DNA from: Acidobacteriaceae bacterium | GTDB taxonomy: Bacteria > Acidobacteriota > Terriglobia > Terriglobales > Acidobacteriaceae | Assembly: GCA_030039035.1 (NCBI GenBank) | Contig: JASHQQ010000001.1 | Coordinates: forward strand, 1 to 52,968 | Reading direction: 5' to 3' | Length of the DNA stretch: 52,968 nucleotides | Shown here: positions 34,937 to 44,462 of the stretch, piece by piece | Layout: each line of letters begins with the position of its first letter | Position numbering within the stretch: position 1 is the first letter of the stretch | Translations under genes and position numbers: made by a program | The notes under the pieces: generated by a model | Told to the model about the DNA's origin: nothing | Database searches by the model: none | Seen by the model: the letters and a program-made list of their open reading frames with translations, nothing else

Positions 34937-36092
34937 TGGCCTGCCTGGCCACCGCCTCGCTGGCCTCCCGCTGCAGCCGGCTATAAGTCTGCATCTCCTT
35001 GAGAGCTTCGGCGGAGTTACCCTGGGCACGATATGCCGCGGCCAGAAGAAAATGGATGCTTGGCTCCCCGGGGCTGTCTTTTTCCGCCATCAGCAGGTCG
35101 GGCAGCGCGTCGGCCTGCTTGCCCAACCGGATCAGCGCGCGCCCGCGGTCCGCGCGCGCCTGCATCAGCGCCGGACAGCGATCGATGGTCCTGTTCAGCT
35201 CGGTGAGCGCATCCTGGGCGGACTCATTGGCCTCCAGCATCGAATTGGCGAGCTTCCAGCGAGCGAGGCAGTTATACGGGTCGTTGGCGAGCTCCGCCTT
35301 GAACTCGGTCTCCGCGGAATCCCATTTGGCAATGCTCCAGTAAGCGTCGCCCATGTGCATGTGCGTGCCGGGGAGGTGCGGATCCAGATCGATCGCCTTC
35401 TTGTACTCGACCATTGCCAGATCGTAGTTATGCATGCTGGCGTCGATCTCCCCGGCGATTTCATGCGCAACCACCGAATCGGGATCGATCTCGTCGATCT
35501 TCCTGAGCGAGTCTTCCGAAAGCTCAAGGTAGGTCTTGCCCAGCAGGTACCAGCCCTTCTGGTCTTTCGGGTTGCGCCCGAGATAGTTATTGAGATGGGT
35601 CGCCGCTTCTGCAAGCTTGTTCTCGCCGACGAGAACCTGGCTTAGAACCATCTCCACCCGATCGTCCCCGGGATTGGCGCGTAACGCGGCGCGAAGGAGT
35701 GGCTCGGCCTTGCTTCCCTCGCCGAGCTGGAAGTAACTCAGGCCAAGCATGGCCGCGGCAGTGGGCATGTCGGGGTTGATATCGAGCCCGTGCTTCAGGA
35801 CCTCCGCGGCATGAACATAATCGTGGGAATCGAAGTAGAGCATGCCCAGATTGTTGTAGGCCGCCGCCAGATGAGGAGCGAGTTTGATCATCTCGCGATA
35901 TTTTTCGATGGCGGCTGCAACCTGATTCTGCTGCTGCGCGGCCCTCGCCTCGGCATACAACTGCTGGACCTCGGGAGTCACTTCGTCTTTGGACTGGCCT
36001 GCCTGCGCTGCCGGCGCTCCTGGCAGCATCAGCCACACCGCGAGCAGGCACGGCCACCAAAACAGAGGCGAAGCTGAATGTTGCCCAACCAT
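34902..36092 (-). CDS. TPR-repeat protein, exported
   Basis: This 396-aa protein has a signal peptide (LLAVWLMLPGAPAAQAG). It is then almost wholly TPR units, for example AAAIEKYREMIKLAPHLAAAYNNLGMLYFDS, PTAAAMLGLSYFQLG and PGTHMHMGDAYWSIAKWDSAETEF. The C-terminus is a short charged helix. It is the first gene of the cytochrome/TPR operon and overlaps the cytochrome gene. A structural or adaptor role is likely; no enzyme motif is seen. Confidence 0.87.
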   Translation of the reverse strand: MVGQHSASPLFWWPCLLAVWLMLPGAPAAQAGQSKDEVTPEVQQLYAEARAAQQQNQVAAAIEKYREMIKLAPHLAAAYNNLGMLYFDSHDYVHAAEVLKHGLDINPDMPTAAAMLGLSYFQLGEGSKAEPLLRAALRANPGDDRVEMVLSQVLVGENKLAEAATHLNNYLGRNPKDQKGWYLLGKTYLELSEDSLRKIDEIDPDSVVAHEIAGEIDASMHNYDLAMVEYKKAIDLDPHLPGTHMHMGDAYWSIAKWDSAETEFKAELANDPYNCLARWKLANSMLEANESAQDALTELNRTIDRCPALMQARADRGRALIRLGKQADALPDLLMAEKDSPGEPSIHFLLAAAYRAQGNSAEALKEMQTYSRLQREASEAVARQANEVKAIKSSEQ

Positions 36093-36188
36093 GAGATGCC
36101 ATTATAAACCGCGCCGAATTGCGCCGAAGCACCCAGCCTCATGCGCCAGGCCGCTATCGACGGGCGCGTTCGATGCACGCGGGTTCGT

Positions 36189-36227
36189 TATCAAAAGAAA
36201 GCCGGGTTGCCTTTGGAGCAACCCGGC
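36189..36227 (-). terminator. Rho-independent terminator of the Oar-like receptor gene
   Basis: A perfect 10-bp stem (GCCGGGTTGC / GCAACCCGGC, 36201-36210 and 36218-36227) has a 7-nt loop. On the minus strand it is followed by TTTCTTTTGATA. It lies about 50 nt after the receptor stop. Confidence 0.85.
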
Positions 36228-36277
36228 GACCAGAAAACAACATGCGATGCAAACATGAGACTTTGCACAACAGCGAG

Positions 36278-39200
36278 TCAGAACTGCAATTTGAACTGAA
36301 CCTGGCCTTGCCGGTTCGAGGTACCGTTGAAAGCGTTGTTGTTGGGTCCTTCGGTGATCGTTTGCGCGAACGTGCCGTCGCTTGCGTTCGTGTCAGGGCC
36401 GTTGAAGAAAGTCCGGTTGAACGCGTTGAAGTAATCCACCTGCAGAATGCCCTGGACGCGCTCGCCGATATAGAAGTGCTTTGAGGCGTTCAGGCTTTCG
36501 TTGGCGATGCCCGGTTGTCTCAATTCGCCGTAGTTCCTGATAGCGTTGCCGAGGACATATTGCGACGGGGTGAGGGTGAAGCCTGCGGGATTGAAGATGT
36601 CGGGCGCGGTGCCTTTGCCGCCGCGCACCCAGTAGTCGCGCTCGAGATTGTAGGAAGAGGTGTGCAGCGAAACAGAGGGATTCCGGTTGGGCCGGTCGAA
36701 GCCGTTGGGGAAGGGCGTGCCGTTTTCACCGACGCCGAACGCGTTTCCACCTTCGTAGTCCAGAATCCAGCCGATCTGGAAACCGCCGACAATGTTGCCG
36801 AGCGTCTTGTTGTTGACGAACCGTTTGCCGGGCCCTATGGGAAGCTCGTATGTGCCGCTGCCCTTGAAGGTCTGCGGCTCGTCGGAGCTCGAAACCGCCC
36901 ATTCCGGCCTCTGGTTGTACTTGTTGATGCCGCCCGAGGTAAAGCTCGAGAATCCGCTGCTGGTGTTATCCATCAGGTGCGACACGGTGTAACCGGCAAG
37001 AAAGGCCAGGCCGTTGCTGAAGCGCTTCTCGAACTCGATCTGGGCGCTCTGGTAATAGGTGGTGCCGAATCCTTCAAAGTTGTTGAAGATGTACGCAAAT
37101 TGCGGATACGGCTCCAGGGCTTGGGCTACCGTGGCCGATCCGCCGAAATCATTCACAAAGTTGGGGTAAGGCAGGTTCACGCCGTCCAGAGTCGTCTGGC
37201 CGGGGGCAAAGGCGTCACCCAGCTTGGAGCCCAGGGAAAGATATGTCGGATTCAACTGGTCGATGCGATTGTTCTGGCTGGGCAGGTGAATGACGCGGTT
37301 TCCAGCCCATGCCGCCATCAGGAATATGTTCCAGGGAAGCTCCCGCTGCAGGTTGAGGTTCCACTGCTGGCTGTAGGGAGCGTAGCCGTCGTTCTGGCTG
37401 AAGGCATCGATATTCTGTCCGTCGCCGATGCCCGGGCTGAACGGCGTCGCGGCCGGCAGAGGCTCCACGTTGGTGTCCCAATCGCCGAAGGACGACACGT
37501 TGGTTCCCGTGCTCTTGCGGACAAAGGAACCGGTGAGCAGGTTGCCGTAGTTGACGGCGACCTTGTTGGTGCCGTATTCATAAGCACCGCCGTCGAGGAA
37601 TGCAATGTCGAGCCCGCCCTGCAGGACCATCTTGTTGCTCAACTGGTAGGCGAAGCCGAGCCGCGGTCCAATGTGTCCAAAGTGGGTGCTGGCGCGGTCG
37701 AACCCGGCGCAGCCGGTGCAACTGCCGAACTTGGTCATCGCCCCGGCAATGCCGTTGGCGGCCGGATCGGATCCCGGTTTATCGGGATCGAAGAAGACGA
37801 TCAGGTCGTGGTCCTCGGTGAACGGAACCTGGATATCCCAGCGGGCGCCCAGGTTGATGGTAAGCCGGTGCGTCAGCTTGATGTCATCCTGGATAAAGGG
37901 TGAAAGGTCAAGGTTGCGTAGCCGCAACTCCTGGCTTTCGCTGCGGTTGGCAGAGTCGGGAAGGCCGAGCAGGAAACTGGCAAAGGCGCTGCCCCAACTG
38001 GTGAAGTTGGGATTGTTGGGATCGGGAATCGAGGTTTCCTCGTTTTCGAAATCGAAGTGCCCGCCTTCGGTCTGTTCCTCGTTGTCGTCCTGGTAGGCGC
38101 GGCGGAATTCGCCGCCAATGTTGAAGGTGTTGCGCCCCTTCGTCCACAGCCAGTTGTTCACAATGGCAATTCCCAGCTTGCGGTTGATGGACTGAAGCCA
38201 CGAGCCGCTGGTGCCCCACGACGTGGGAGCGTTGGGACCGCCGAACGTGATGTTGACGGGAATGTTGCCGCCGGGCACGGCCGGGAATTCGTATCCGGTC
38301 GTATCGTTGAACTGGTTGTTGATTTCGCCGATCCAGCCGAAGCCGGCTGTCATGACCAGGTGCGGTGTCAGTGCGTTCGAGTAATTCAGCAGGAAGATGC
38401 TGCCCAAAGCCGGCTCGCGCTTCATGCTGTTGAGCGGGTTGGGAGCGATCACCAGCGGGTTATAGTCGAAACTGGTCGTGTTGTAGCTGTTGCGCCATTC
38501 GGCGTAGTGCAGGCTCTGCGTGGGCGTCAGCGTCTGGTCCACGACAAATCCCCATACGTGCTGGATGTTGGGAAACGCATCGCCGGCCGCCGGGCTCTTG
38601 TTGCTGTTCAATCCTCCGATGCCGCTGCCCGGCCGGTCGGGATTGGGAATGAAGGGGATGAGCAGAGCCGAATCCTTGCTGATGCGGTTCGCGCAGATGA
38701 CATTCAGAACGCCGTTACAAACGAACTGTTTCCCGGTCGTCGGGTCGTAAATGGGGATCAGGGCGCCGGTGTTGGCATTCACAAAGTCGGTGAAATCGCC
38801 CGTCTTCTCCTGAGCCGTGGGAACGGTGGAAATACCCAGGTTGGGGACGATCTCCTTGTACCACTCCTGGCTGTAATGGCCGAAGGTCTTGTTGCGGCCG
38901 TCGTACAGGTGGGGTATGCGGATAGGCCCGGCAATGTCGAAGCCGTAGTTGTTCTCGTGGTCGGTTGGTGGAGAGGACGGTTCGCCCCACGCCGGTCCCC
39001 AGAAGAAACCATCGGAGTCGAAGAAGCTGTTGCGGTTGATCTCAAACGCTTCGCCGTGGTACTGGTTGGTTCCCGACCTCATCTGGTAGGTCAACGCGCC
39101 TTGACCCAGGCCGAACTGGGCGGAGAATGTGGAGCGCTCGACCTTGGACTCCTGCACCAGGTCGAAGGGGGGATTGAAGTTGGTCGTGTAGCCTTCGGTC

Positions 39201-39847
39201 TCGGGCTGCGGCGCGGGTATGCCGTTGTAAACAATCTCTTCCTCGAAGTCGACGCCGCCGCTGATACGGTGCGAGAACGTGCTGCCGGTCGTTCCCGGGG
39301 CGAGGAACTGGAGCTGATCGACCTGTCGGCCCCGGCCCGACACTTCCATGGGCAGGGCATCGACCACCACCGGCTCGATGGTGGTGCCCAGTTCCGGCTG
39401 CGTCGTGTTCAGCGCGATCTCGTTGGCATTCACCTCGACCGTCTCGTTGGTAGCGCCGGCGGTGAGGGTGAAGTCGATCGTGGGCGTGGTGCTCACCTCG
39501 ATCGTGACGTGGGTCTTGACCTCTTTCTTGAAGCCTGAGGCGTCGACCGTGACGCTGTATGTTCCCGGGGTGAGCCCCTTGAAGGAGTAGGTTCCCACAT
39601 TGCTGGTCACGGTGTGGTCGGCGGCCGAGGTGCCTTCATTCGTGATGGTTACTTTGGCATTGGCTACAACCGCGCCGGTACTGTCGGTGATGGTGCCGGT
39701 GATTCCGGCACTGGCCTGCGCCGAGGCAGTCCTGGGGGCCACTAGCGTCAAGCACCCAATGGTGAAGGCAAGAGCGGAGGCAATCCCTGAGAATCCGATT
39801 GCCAGGCGCAGCCGATGGCTCTCCTGGGATGCAGGTATACGTCTCAC
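36278..39847 (-). CDS. Oar-like TonB-dependent receptor, operator-controlled
   Basis: The 1189-aa protein starts at GTG 39847, preceded by AAGGAG. A signal peptide ends near RTASAQ. The carboxypeptidase-regulatory-like domain (GITGTITDSTGAVVANAKVTI) is followed by a plug (QLELGTTIEP-type region, VDQLQFLAPGTTGS, FSAQFGLGQGALTYQMRSGTNQ) and a long barrel ending QGQVQFKLQF. The final phenylalanine supports outer-membrane insertion. Upstream are a near-consensus sigma70 promoter and a LacI-type operator placed over the start of transcription, so expression should be repressed until an inducing sugar is present. The same operator precedes the GH38 alpha-mannosidase gene, so the transported ligand is probably a mannose-containing oligosaccharide. 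A strong terminator follows, so it is likely monocistronic. Confidence 0.9.
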   Translation of the reverse strand: MRRIPASQESHRLRLAIGFSGIASALAFTIGCLTLVAPRTASAQASAGITGTITDSTGAVVANAKVTITNEGTSAADHTVTSNVGTYSFKGLTPGTYSVTVDASGFKKEVKTHVTIEVSTTPTIDFTLTAGATNETVEVNANEIALNTTQPELGTTIEPVVVDALPMEVSGRGRQVDQLQFLAPGTTGSTFSHRISGGVDFEEEIVYNGIPAPQPETEGYTTNFNPPFDLVQESKVERSTFSAQFGLGQGALTYQMRSGTNQYHGEAFEINRNSFFDSDGFFWGPAWGEPSSPPTDHENNYGFDIAGPIRIPHLYDGRNKTFGHYSQEWYKEIVPNLGISTVPTAQEKTGDFTDFVNANTGALIPIYDPTTGKQFVCNGVLNVICANRISKDSALLIPFIPNPDRPGSGIGGLNSNKSPAAGDAFPNIQHVWGFVVDQTLTPTQSLHYAEWRNSYNTTSFDYNPLVIAPNPLNSMKREPALGSIFLLNYSNALTPHLVMTAGFGWIGEINNQFNDTTGYEFPAVPGGNIPVNITFGGPNAPTSWGTSGSWLQSINRKLGIAIVNNWLWTKGRNTFNIGGEFRRAYQDDNEEQTEGGHFDFENEETSIPDPNNPNFTSWGSAFASFLLGLPDSANRSESQELRLRNLDLSPFIQDDIKLTHRLTINLGARWDIQVPFTEDHDLIVFFDPDKPGSDPAANGIAGAMTKFGSCTGCAGFDRASTHFGHIGPRLGFAYQLSNKMVLQGGLDIAFLDGGAYEYGTNKVAVNYGNLLTGSFVRKSTGTNVSSFGDWDTNVEPLPAATPFSPGIGDGQNIDAFSQNDGYAPYSQQWNLNLQRELPWNIFLMAAWAGNRVIHLPSQNNRIDQLNPTYLSLGSKLGDAFAPGQTTLDGVNLPYPNFVNDFGGSATVAQALEPYPQFAYIFNNFEGFGTTYYQSAQIEFEKRFSNGLAFLAGYTVSHLMDNTSSGFSSFTSGGINKYNQRPEWAVSSSDEPQTFKGSGTYELPIGPGKRFVNNKTLGNIVGGFQIGWILDYEGGNAFGVGENGTPFPNGFDRPNRNPSVSLHTSSYNLERDYWVRGGKGTAPDIFNPAGFTLTPSQYVLGNAIRNYGELRQPGIANESLNASKHFYIGERVQGILQVDYFNAFNRTFFNGPDTNASDGTFAQTITEGPNNNAFNGTSNRQGQVQFKLQF

Positions 39848-39940
39848 TGGGTCTCCTTGAACCTCTCAGTTGTCTTCGCAACGGTGATTCAGGCCGGAAG
39901 ATCCGGAGGGGAAGCTGTTCGGCCCGTTCCTCATGAGGTT

Positions 39941-40013
39941 GGAATCGGTACCATCCAGAGTGGTATCGTTTCCATAGCGCGCTACTATACTTGCGTAAGT
40001 AATGGAGTGTCAA
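39941..40013 (-). promoter_or_regulatory. Promoter with LacI-type operators for the Oar-like receptor
   Basis: On the minus strand, TTGACA (40013-40008), an 18-bp spacer and TATAGT (39989-39984) are followed 9 bp later by the operator TGGAAACGATACCA (39974-39961), covering the expected start of transcription. A degenerate second site, GGAATCGGTACCA, lies at 39941-39953 on the plus strand. This geometry is that of a classic repressor-blocked promoter. Confidence 0.75.
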
Positions 40014-40233
40014 GGAGAAAATACGTGCCCCGCTATCGCAATTCCTGCGTCTCGTATCCCGAAGCCGCAACGCTCGCGTCGACGCGAACTCATTGAGCGG
40101 CAACCTTGCACTGGCCCCAAAAGCCACACATCTCTGGAATTGCCTGAGCCGCGCGATTCGCGCAAGTTCCGCCGCGCCAGGAAATGAAAGACAGATAAAA
40201 GGGAGATTGCGGGTCGCGATGCGGCGGCGCCGA
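40014..40233. other. Intergenic, no gene seen
   Basis: Between the receptor promoter and the stop of the ASPIC/UnbV gene no credible frame or hairpin was found. Confidence 0.4.
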
Positions 40234-42120
40234 TCAATGCCGGTGGGCCGGCGAAGACAGGCTGGCCGCAGACGGGGATTGGGCCGGGCAGGATTTGCCG
40301 CCGCACACCGCCGCGACAATTCCCTTCCCTTCGGCGACGGTGAAGACCCGATCCATGGCCGGCAGCCGGACGGATTCTCTCTTGCCCGAGGGCCAGCGAA
40401 TCTCCGCCGTTCCCGCATCGGTCGCATCGCCCAGTCCGAAATGCGGGCGTGGATCGTTGGTGGACACATAGCTGCCTCCGCTCAGCACATCCCGCCGCTG
40501 GCGCATGCCGTTGGCCGTGAGATAAACGGTGGCGCCGACCGCGTCCCGAGGACTTCCCGGCCCTCCGACCAGTTTGAGCTCGACCCAATGATGGTGGTCG
40601 CGATTGACATTTTTCAGCAGGATCGGCGGGCCGTCGAGACGGTTGATGACCACGTCGATCTTGCCGTCGTTGAACAGGTCGCCAAACGCAGCGCCGCGCC
40701 CCGAAATGACTTCCGCCTCGCCCGAGCCCTTCACCGGCGGCACTTCTTCGAACTTGCCATCGCGCAGGTTATGGAAAAGCAGCGGGCGCTGCGCATAGGA
40801 CGTCCCCCAATCCGCGCGATCGGCCACCGGATAGATATGGCCGTTGATCATCATCAGGTCCAGCCAGCCGTCGTTGTCGTAATCGAGAAAGCCGTCTCCC
40901 CAGCCGAGGAACGGAACGGAAAGCTTGCCGATGCCCGAAGCCACAGAAACCTCGGTAAAGTTGCCGGTTCCGTCGTTCTGGAAGAGCAGCTTGGTTTCGT
41001 CGGAGAAATCGGTGATGGCGAAGTCGATGCGGCCGTTGTTCATATAATCGCCGGCGGCGATTCCCATGGCGGCCACCTCGCGCCCGTCCTCGTTCAGCCC
41101 GAAACCCGAGGTCAGGCTCACGTCGTCGAAGGTGCCGTCGCCGCGATTGAGATAGAGATAGCTCAGCGTGGAGTCATTGGCGACGAGAAGATCCGGTTTC
41201 CCGTCCCCGTTCACATCGACAAACAGCGGCGTGATGCCGTAGTAACGGTTGACGTTGTCGGAAACGCCGGCCTTTGCGCTCACGTCGGAAAAGGTTCCGT
41301 CGCCGTTGTTGCGAAAGAGATGATCGGGCTCGCCCTGAAGGCCGCGCGGACCGCACATCACCACCACGCCTTTGAATTCGCAGGTATTGAGCCCCGCAGC
41401 CGGCGTTCCCGGATAGGGCAGGTTCTCGCGATCGAAATGAACGTAGCCGGAGACAAACAAATCCAGCCGCCCGTCGCCGTCGTAGTCGCCCCAGGTGGCT
41501 CCCGCCGACCAGTTGCCCAGCGTCACGCCGGCTTTCTCCGCGACATCGGTGAACGTTCCGTCGTGGTTGTTGTGGTAAAGGCGGTTCTTGCCCCAGTTGG
41601 AGACGAAGATGTCGGGCCAGCCGTCGTTGTCGTAGTCGGCGATGGCCACGCCGAAACCCCAGCGATCGTTGGTCACACCGGCTTTCGCGGCGACGTCGGT
41701 AAAGGTCCCGTCGTGGTTGTTATGGAAGAGAGCGGCGTGCGGCGGCGTCTCTTTGCCATCGAGCGCGTCGAAGGTCGAGCCATTGACGAGATAGATGTCG
41801 AGCCACCCGTCGTTGTCGTAGTCGATGAGTCCTACACCAGAACCGTTGGTGTCGATGATCAGGCCCTTGTCGGCCGCGCCCATCCTGTGGCTCCAGCCGG
41901 CAAGCCCGGCTTCCAGGGTCACGTCCTTGAAGATCACCGGACCGGAATCGACGATGCTGTCCGCCGTGACGGGCGGCCTTCGCGCCGCACGAGACACGGA
42001 TTGCGATGCCGGTTCGGCGGGATGGCTGCGGTCCTTCGCGCTTTGCGCATTGAGAAGCAGGGGCACAATGCACGCGAGAGACGATGCAATCGCCCGGCGA
42101 ACGCGTGAGAAGGGAGCCAA
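40234..42120 (-). CDS. FG-GAP/VCBS repeat protein with ASPIC/UnbV domain (CRTAC1 family)
   Basis: The 628-aa product is started at TTG 42120, with AGAGGA six bases upstream and a signal peptide behind it (IASSLACIVPLLLNAQ); there is no ATG nearby. Six or more FG-GAP repeats with calcium-binding loops of the DYDNDGWLD / DYDGDGRLD type form a beta-propeller. Each lies in the context HNNHDGTFTDVAAKAGV. The C-terminal ASPIC/UnbV domain is present (VELKLVGGPGSPRDAVGATV, FGLGDATDAGTAEIRWPSG). It is a secreted calcium-dependent adhesion or scaffold type protein. Acidobacterial members often lie near TPR proteins and large TonB-dependent receptors, as here. Confidence 0.88.
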   Translation of the reverse strand: MAPFSRVRRAIASSLACIVPLLLNAQSAKDRSHPAEPASQSVSRAARRPPVTADSIVDSGPVIFKDVTLEAGLAGWSHRMGAADKGLIIDTNGSGVGLIDYDNDGWLDIYLVNGSTFDALDGKETPPHAALFHNNHDGTFTDVAAKAGVTNDRWGFGVAIADYDNDGWPDIFVSNWGKNRLYHNNHDGTFTDVAEKAGVTLGNWSAGATWGDYDGDGRLDLFVSGYVHFDRENLPYPGTPAAGLNTCEFKGVVVMCGPRGLQGEPDHLFRNNGDGTFSDVSAKAGVSDNVNRYYGITPLFVDVNGDGKPDLLVANDSTLSYLYLNRGDGTFDDVSLTSGFGLNEDGREVAAMGIAAGDYMNNGRIDFAITDFSDETKLLFQNDGTGNFTEVSVASGIGKLSVPFLGWGDGFLDYDNDGWLDLMMINGHIYPVADRADWGTSYAQRPLLFHNLRDGKFEEVPPVKGSGEAEVISGRGAAFGDLFNDGKIDVVINRLDGPPILLKNVNRDHHHWVELKLVGGPGSPRDAVGATVYLTANGMRQRRDVLSGGSYVSTNDPRPHFGLGDATDAGTAEIRWPSGKRESVRLPAMDRVFTVAEGKGIVAAVCGGKSCPAQSPSAASLSSPAHRH

Positions 42121-42216
42121 GCCGATTCCTCTATCGAATGAGTCTACCCTGAGCGCAAAAAAGGGGACTTGGCGTATACTCCGGTTGATTGCGGAATCCT
42201 TAATCCGGTGTTCCTT

Positions 42217-44385
42217 ATGTTGCTCTTTTGTCCCGCGAGCCGTCCTTTTCCGCGGTTTTTCCTGATTGCTTCCATCCTTGCCGCACCGGCGGGTTATCTG
42301 TGCAGCCAAACCACGGCCTGCCCGGCGGTTCCGTCACACTCTCCGACACCGGCAGACACGGCCTACATTAATGGCGACTACACAACCGCCGAATCGTTGT
42401 ATGCGCAGGACCTTGCACAAAACCTGCACGACGCGGCCCTTTCGGCGGCGCTGGTGCGCACGCTTCTGCGCGAACGCAAGGTCGCGCAGGCCGCCGAGCA
42501 GGCCAACACCGGAGTTGTTGCGAATCCGCATTCGGCGGACGCGCTCGCCGCGCTGGCCGAGGTGCAGATGCGCGAAGGGCAACCATGGCTGGCCGGAGAG
42601 ACCTTGGACAAAGCGGCCCAAGCCGGTCCCTGCGACGCGCGCGTCCATCTGATTCGCAGCCGCGTCGAGCGCATCGACTCGATGTACGCTTCGGAGCGCG
42701 CCGAGATTCAAAAGGCTTACCAGATCGATCCCGGCGATCCCGACATCCAGCAGGAGTGGAACAGGATCGTTCCCGCGGCGCAGGAAGTGGAGGGAACCGA
42801 AAAATCGCTGGCCACGATGACGGATCTCGACGCGCCGACGCGGCAGAAGGCTGGAGACACGGTTCATGAGTTGCTGCCGCTGCTCTCGGAGAATTCGCAG
42901 ACCTGCAAAGTGCTGCCTTCGGCTCCATCGGCGGCTCTTCCGCTACTGCCCTCCAGACAGGACGGCAAGCATCTCGACGGTTATCTGCTCGAGGCGCAGT
43001 TGGCGAAGAGCGGGGTGAAGCTGAAGCTGGATTCGGCGGCTTCGGGCATCTTCATCACGCGGGCGCTGGCCCAGGAGAATGGCCTGCAGCAGGGCGCGAA
43101 CGATCCTCCGGGAACGGTGCGCGCCGAAAGCGTGCGCATCGGGCCGCTCGAGTTCCACGACTGCATGGTGGGCGTGAGCGAGACACCATTCCCGGACAAG
43201 GGCGACGGATTCATCAGCACCGATATGTTCGCGTCCTATCGGATCACGATCGATCCCCGCGATCAGAAGCTGACGCTCGATCCGCTGCCGGCGCCGACCG
43301 GAATGTTGCCCGGCGACCGGCCGAATTCACCCGAACTGGCGGGCTATCAGCCTGTGTACCACCGCAGGCAGTATCTGCTGGTCCCCGTGGAACTCGATGA
43401 CAGGACGCGCGGGCTTTTCGTTCTGGATACGGGAATGCGCATGAGCGCCATGACCAGTGAGGCGGCGCATGCTGTGTCGAATCTCAGGATGAACTTCACC
43501 AATCCGTTGCAGACCGCGAGCGGACCGCCGGCGCAGGTGTATCGCGACAGCTTCGATTTCGAGTTTGCCACCTTGTCCCTGAAGCACCAGAACCGCGTGG
43601 TGGAATTCGATCCTTCGGTGATGGAACGCAATTCGGGCTTCCAGATCGCCGGTCTGCTCGGTTTCGACATTCTTCACCTGCTCACCTTGCATCTCGACTA
43701 TCGCGACGGATTGGTCAAATTCGAATCGACCAATCCGGAAGCTGCGCCGGCAGCGGAAAAAGGGGTGGTGGAGGCCTCGGCCGGCACTGGGGCCGAAACC
43801 TGCCCGGAAGTTCCTGGCGCCGATGTACCGATTCATACGACGATGGAAGGGAAAGTGACTGGAACGCTGGACTCCGCGCACTTGAAACAAGGCAAGGAGA
43901 TCTGGGTGAGCCTGGTGCAGGGATACGCACTCCCCGAATGCACGCTGAATCCGGACGCGAATCTTTATGGCCGCGTGGCATCGGTATCGTCGTCCAGGAA
44001 TCCTGACGGGGCAGAGCTTGCAGTGATCTTTGACCGCGCCGATTGCGCCGGCCATCCAAGGCAGCCGCTGACCCTGCAGTTGATCGGCCTGGTGGCGCCT
44101 CCCGGCGCGGCCAGCGGACTGCATCAGGCGCTCCCCAGCGAGGTGGCCGGCGGAGTACGCAACGTGTCGAACACAGTGGCCGCGACCGATGGCTACGATC
44201 CGGCGCTACGAGCCGAAAACCTGCCCAAGACAGTGCGGCCGGGATTGATTGTCGGCATGCCGCAACTGCTTCTCGATCCCGAAGGCGGACCGGGCTGCAG
44301 CGCGAAGATCAGCAGCAGGAGCCGCAACGTGGAACTGGGCGTGGGCGCTCAACTGATCTTCGCGGTTCCCGCTCCCACGAAATAA
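42217..44385 (+). CDS. TPR protein with retropepsin-like aspartic protease domains
   Basis: The 722-aa protein from ATG 42217 has a signal segment (FLIASILAAPAGYLCSQ). GTG 42208 or TTG 42169 are possible earlier starts, and no strong ribosome binding site decides. About 150 residues of TPR-like helices (YINGDYTTAESLYAQDL, ALAALAEVQMREGQ) come first. Two retropepsin-like lobes follow. The first has KLDSAASGIFIT, with DSA in place of DTG; the second has FVLDTGMRMSAMTS with an intact DTG. The last 180 residues are beta-rich, possibly an Ig-like module, and do not match a family I know. Periplasmic proteolysis or peptide binding is possible. It is divergent from the ASPIC/UnbV gene with about 96 bp between starts. 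Confidence 0.75.
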   Translation: MLLFCPASRPFPRFFLIASILAAPAGYLCSQTTACPAVPSHSPTPADTAYINGDYTTAESLYAQDLAQNLHDAALSAALVRTLLRERKVAQAAEQANTGVVANPHSADALAALAEVQMREGQPWLAGETLDKAAQAGPCDARVHLIRSRVERIDSMYASERAEIQKAYQIDPGDPDIQQEWNRIVPAAQEVEGTEKSLATMTDLDAPTRQKAGDTVHELLPLLSENSQTCKVLPSAPSAALPLLPSRQDGKHLDGYLLEAQLAKSGVKLKLDSAASGIFITRALAQENGLQQGANDPPGTVRAESVRIGPLEFHDCMVGVSETPFPDKGDGFISTDMFASYRITIDPRDQKLTLDPLPAPTGMLPGDRPNSPELAGYQPVYHRRQYLLVPVELDDRTRGLFVLDTGMRMSAMTSEAAHAVSNLRMNFTNPLQTASGPPAQVYRDSFDFEFATLSLKHQNRVVEFDPSVMERNSGFQIAGLLGFDILHLLTLHLDYRDGLVKFESTNPEAAPAAEKGVVEASAGTGAETCPEVPGADVPIHTTMEGKVTGTLDSAHLKQGKEIWVSLVQGYALPECTLNPDANLYGRVASVSSSRNPDGAELAVIFDRADCAGHPRQPLTLQLIGLVAPPGAASGLHQALPSEVAGGVRNVSNTVAATDGYDPALRAENLPKTVRPGLIVGMPQLLLDPEGGPGCSAKISSRSRNVELGVGAQLIFAVPAPTK

Positions 44386-44462
44386 AGCCTTCGAGCCCAC
44401 ACCAGACAGCCGCACCGCCGGACATGGGCGAGAACAGCCGCGGATGCGAACCTGCGCGAGCC

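Noticed and set aside
36515..39538. Two long plus-strand frames (462 and 493 aa)
   Set aside because: Antisense to the second Oar-like receptor, with no domain or ribosome binding site.
40093..42108. 671-aa plus-strand open frame
   Set aside because: Antisense to the FG-GAP/ASPIC gene. Its repeats are the mirror image of the FG-GAP repeats, not a protein of its own.
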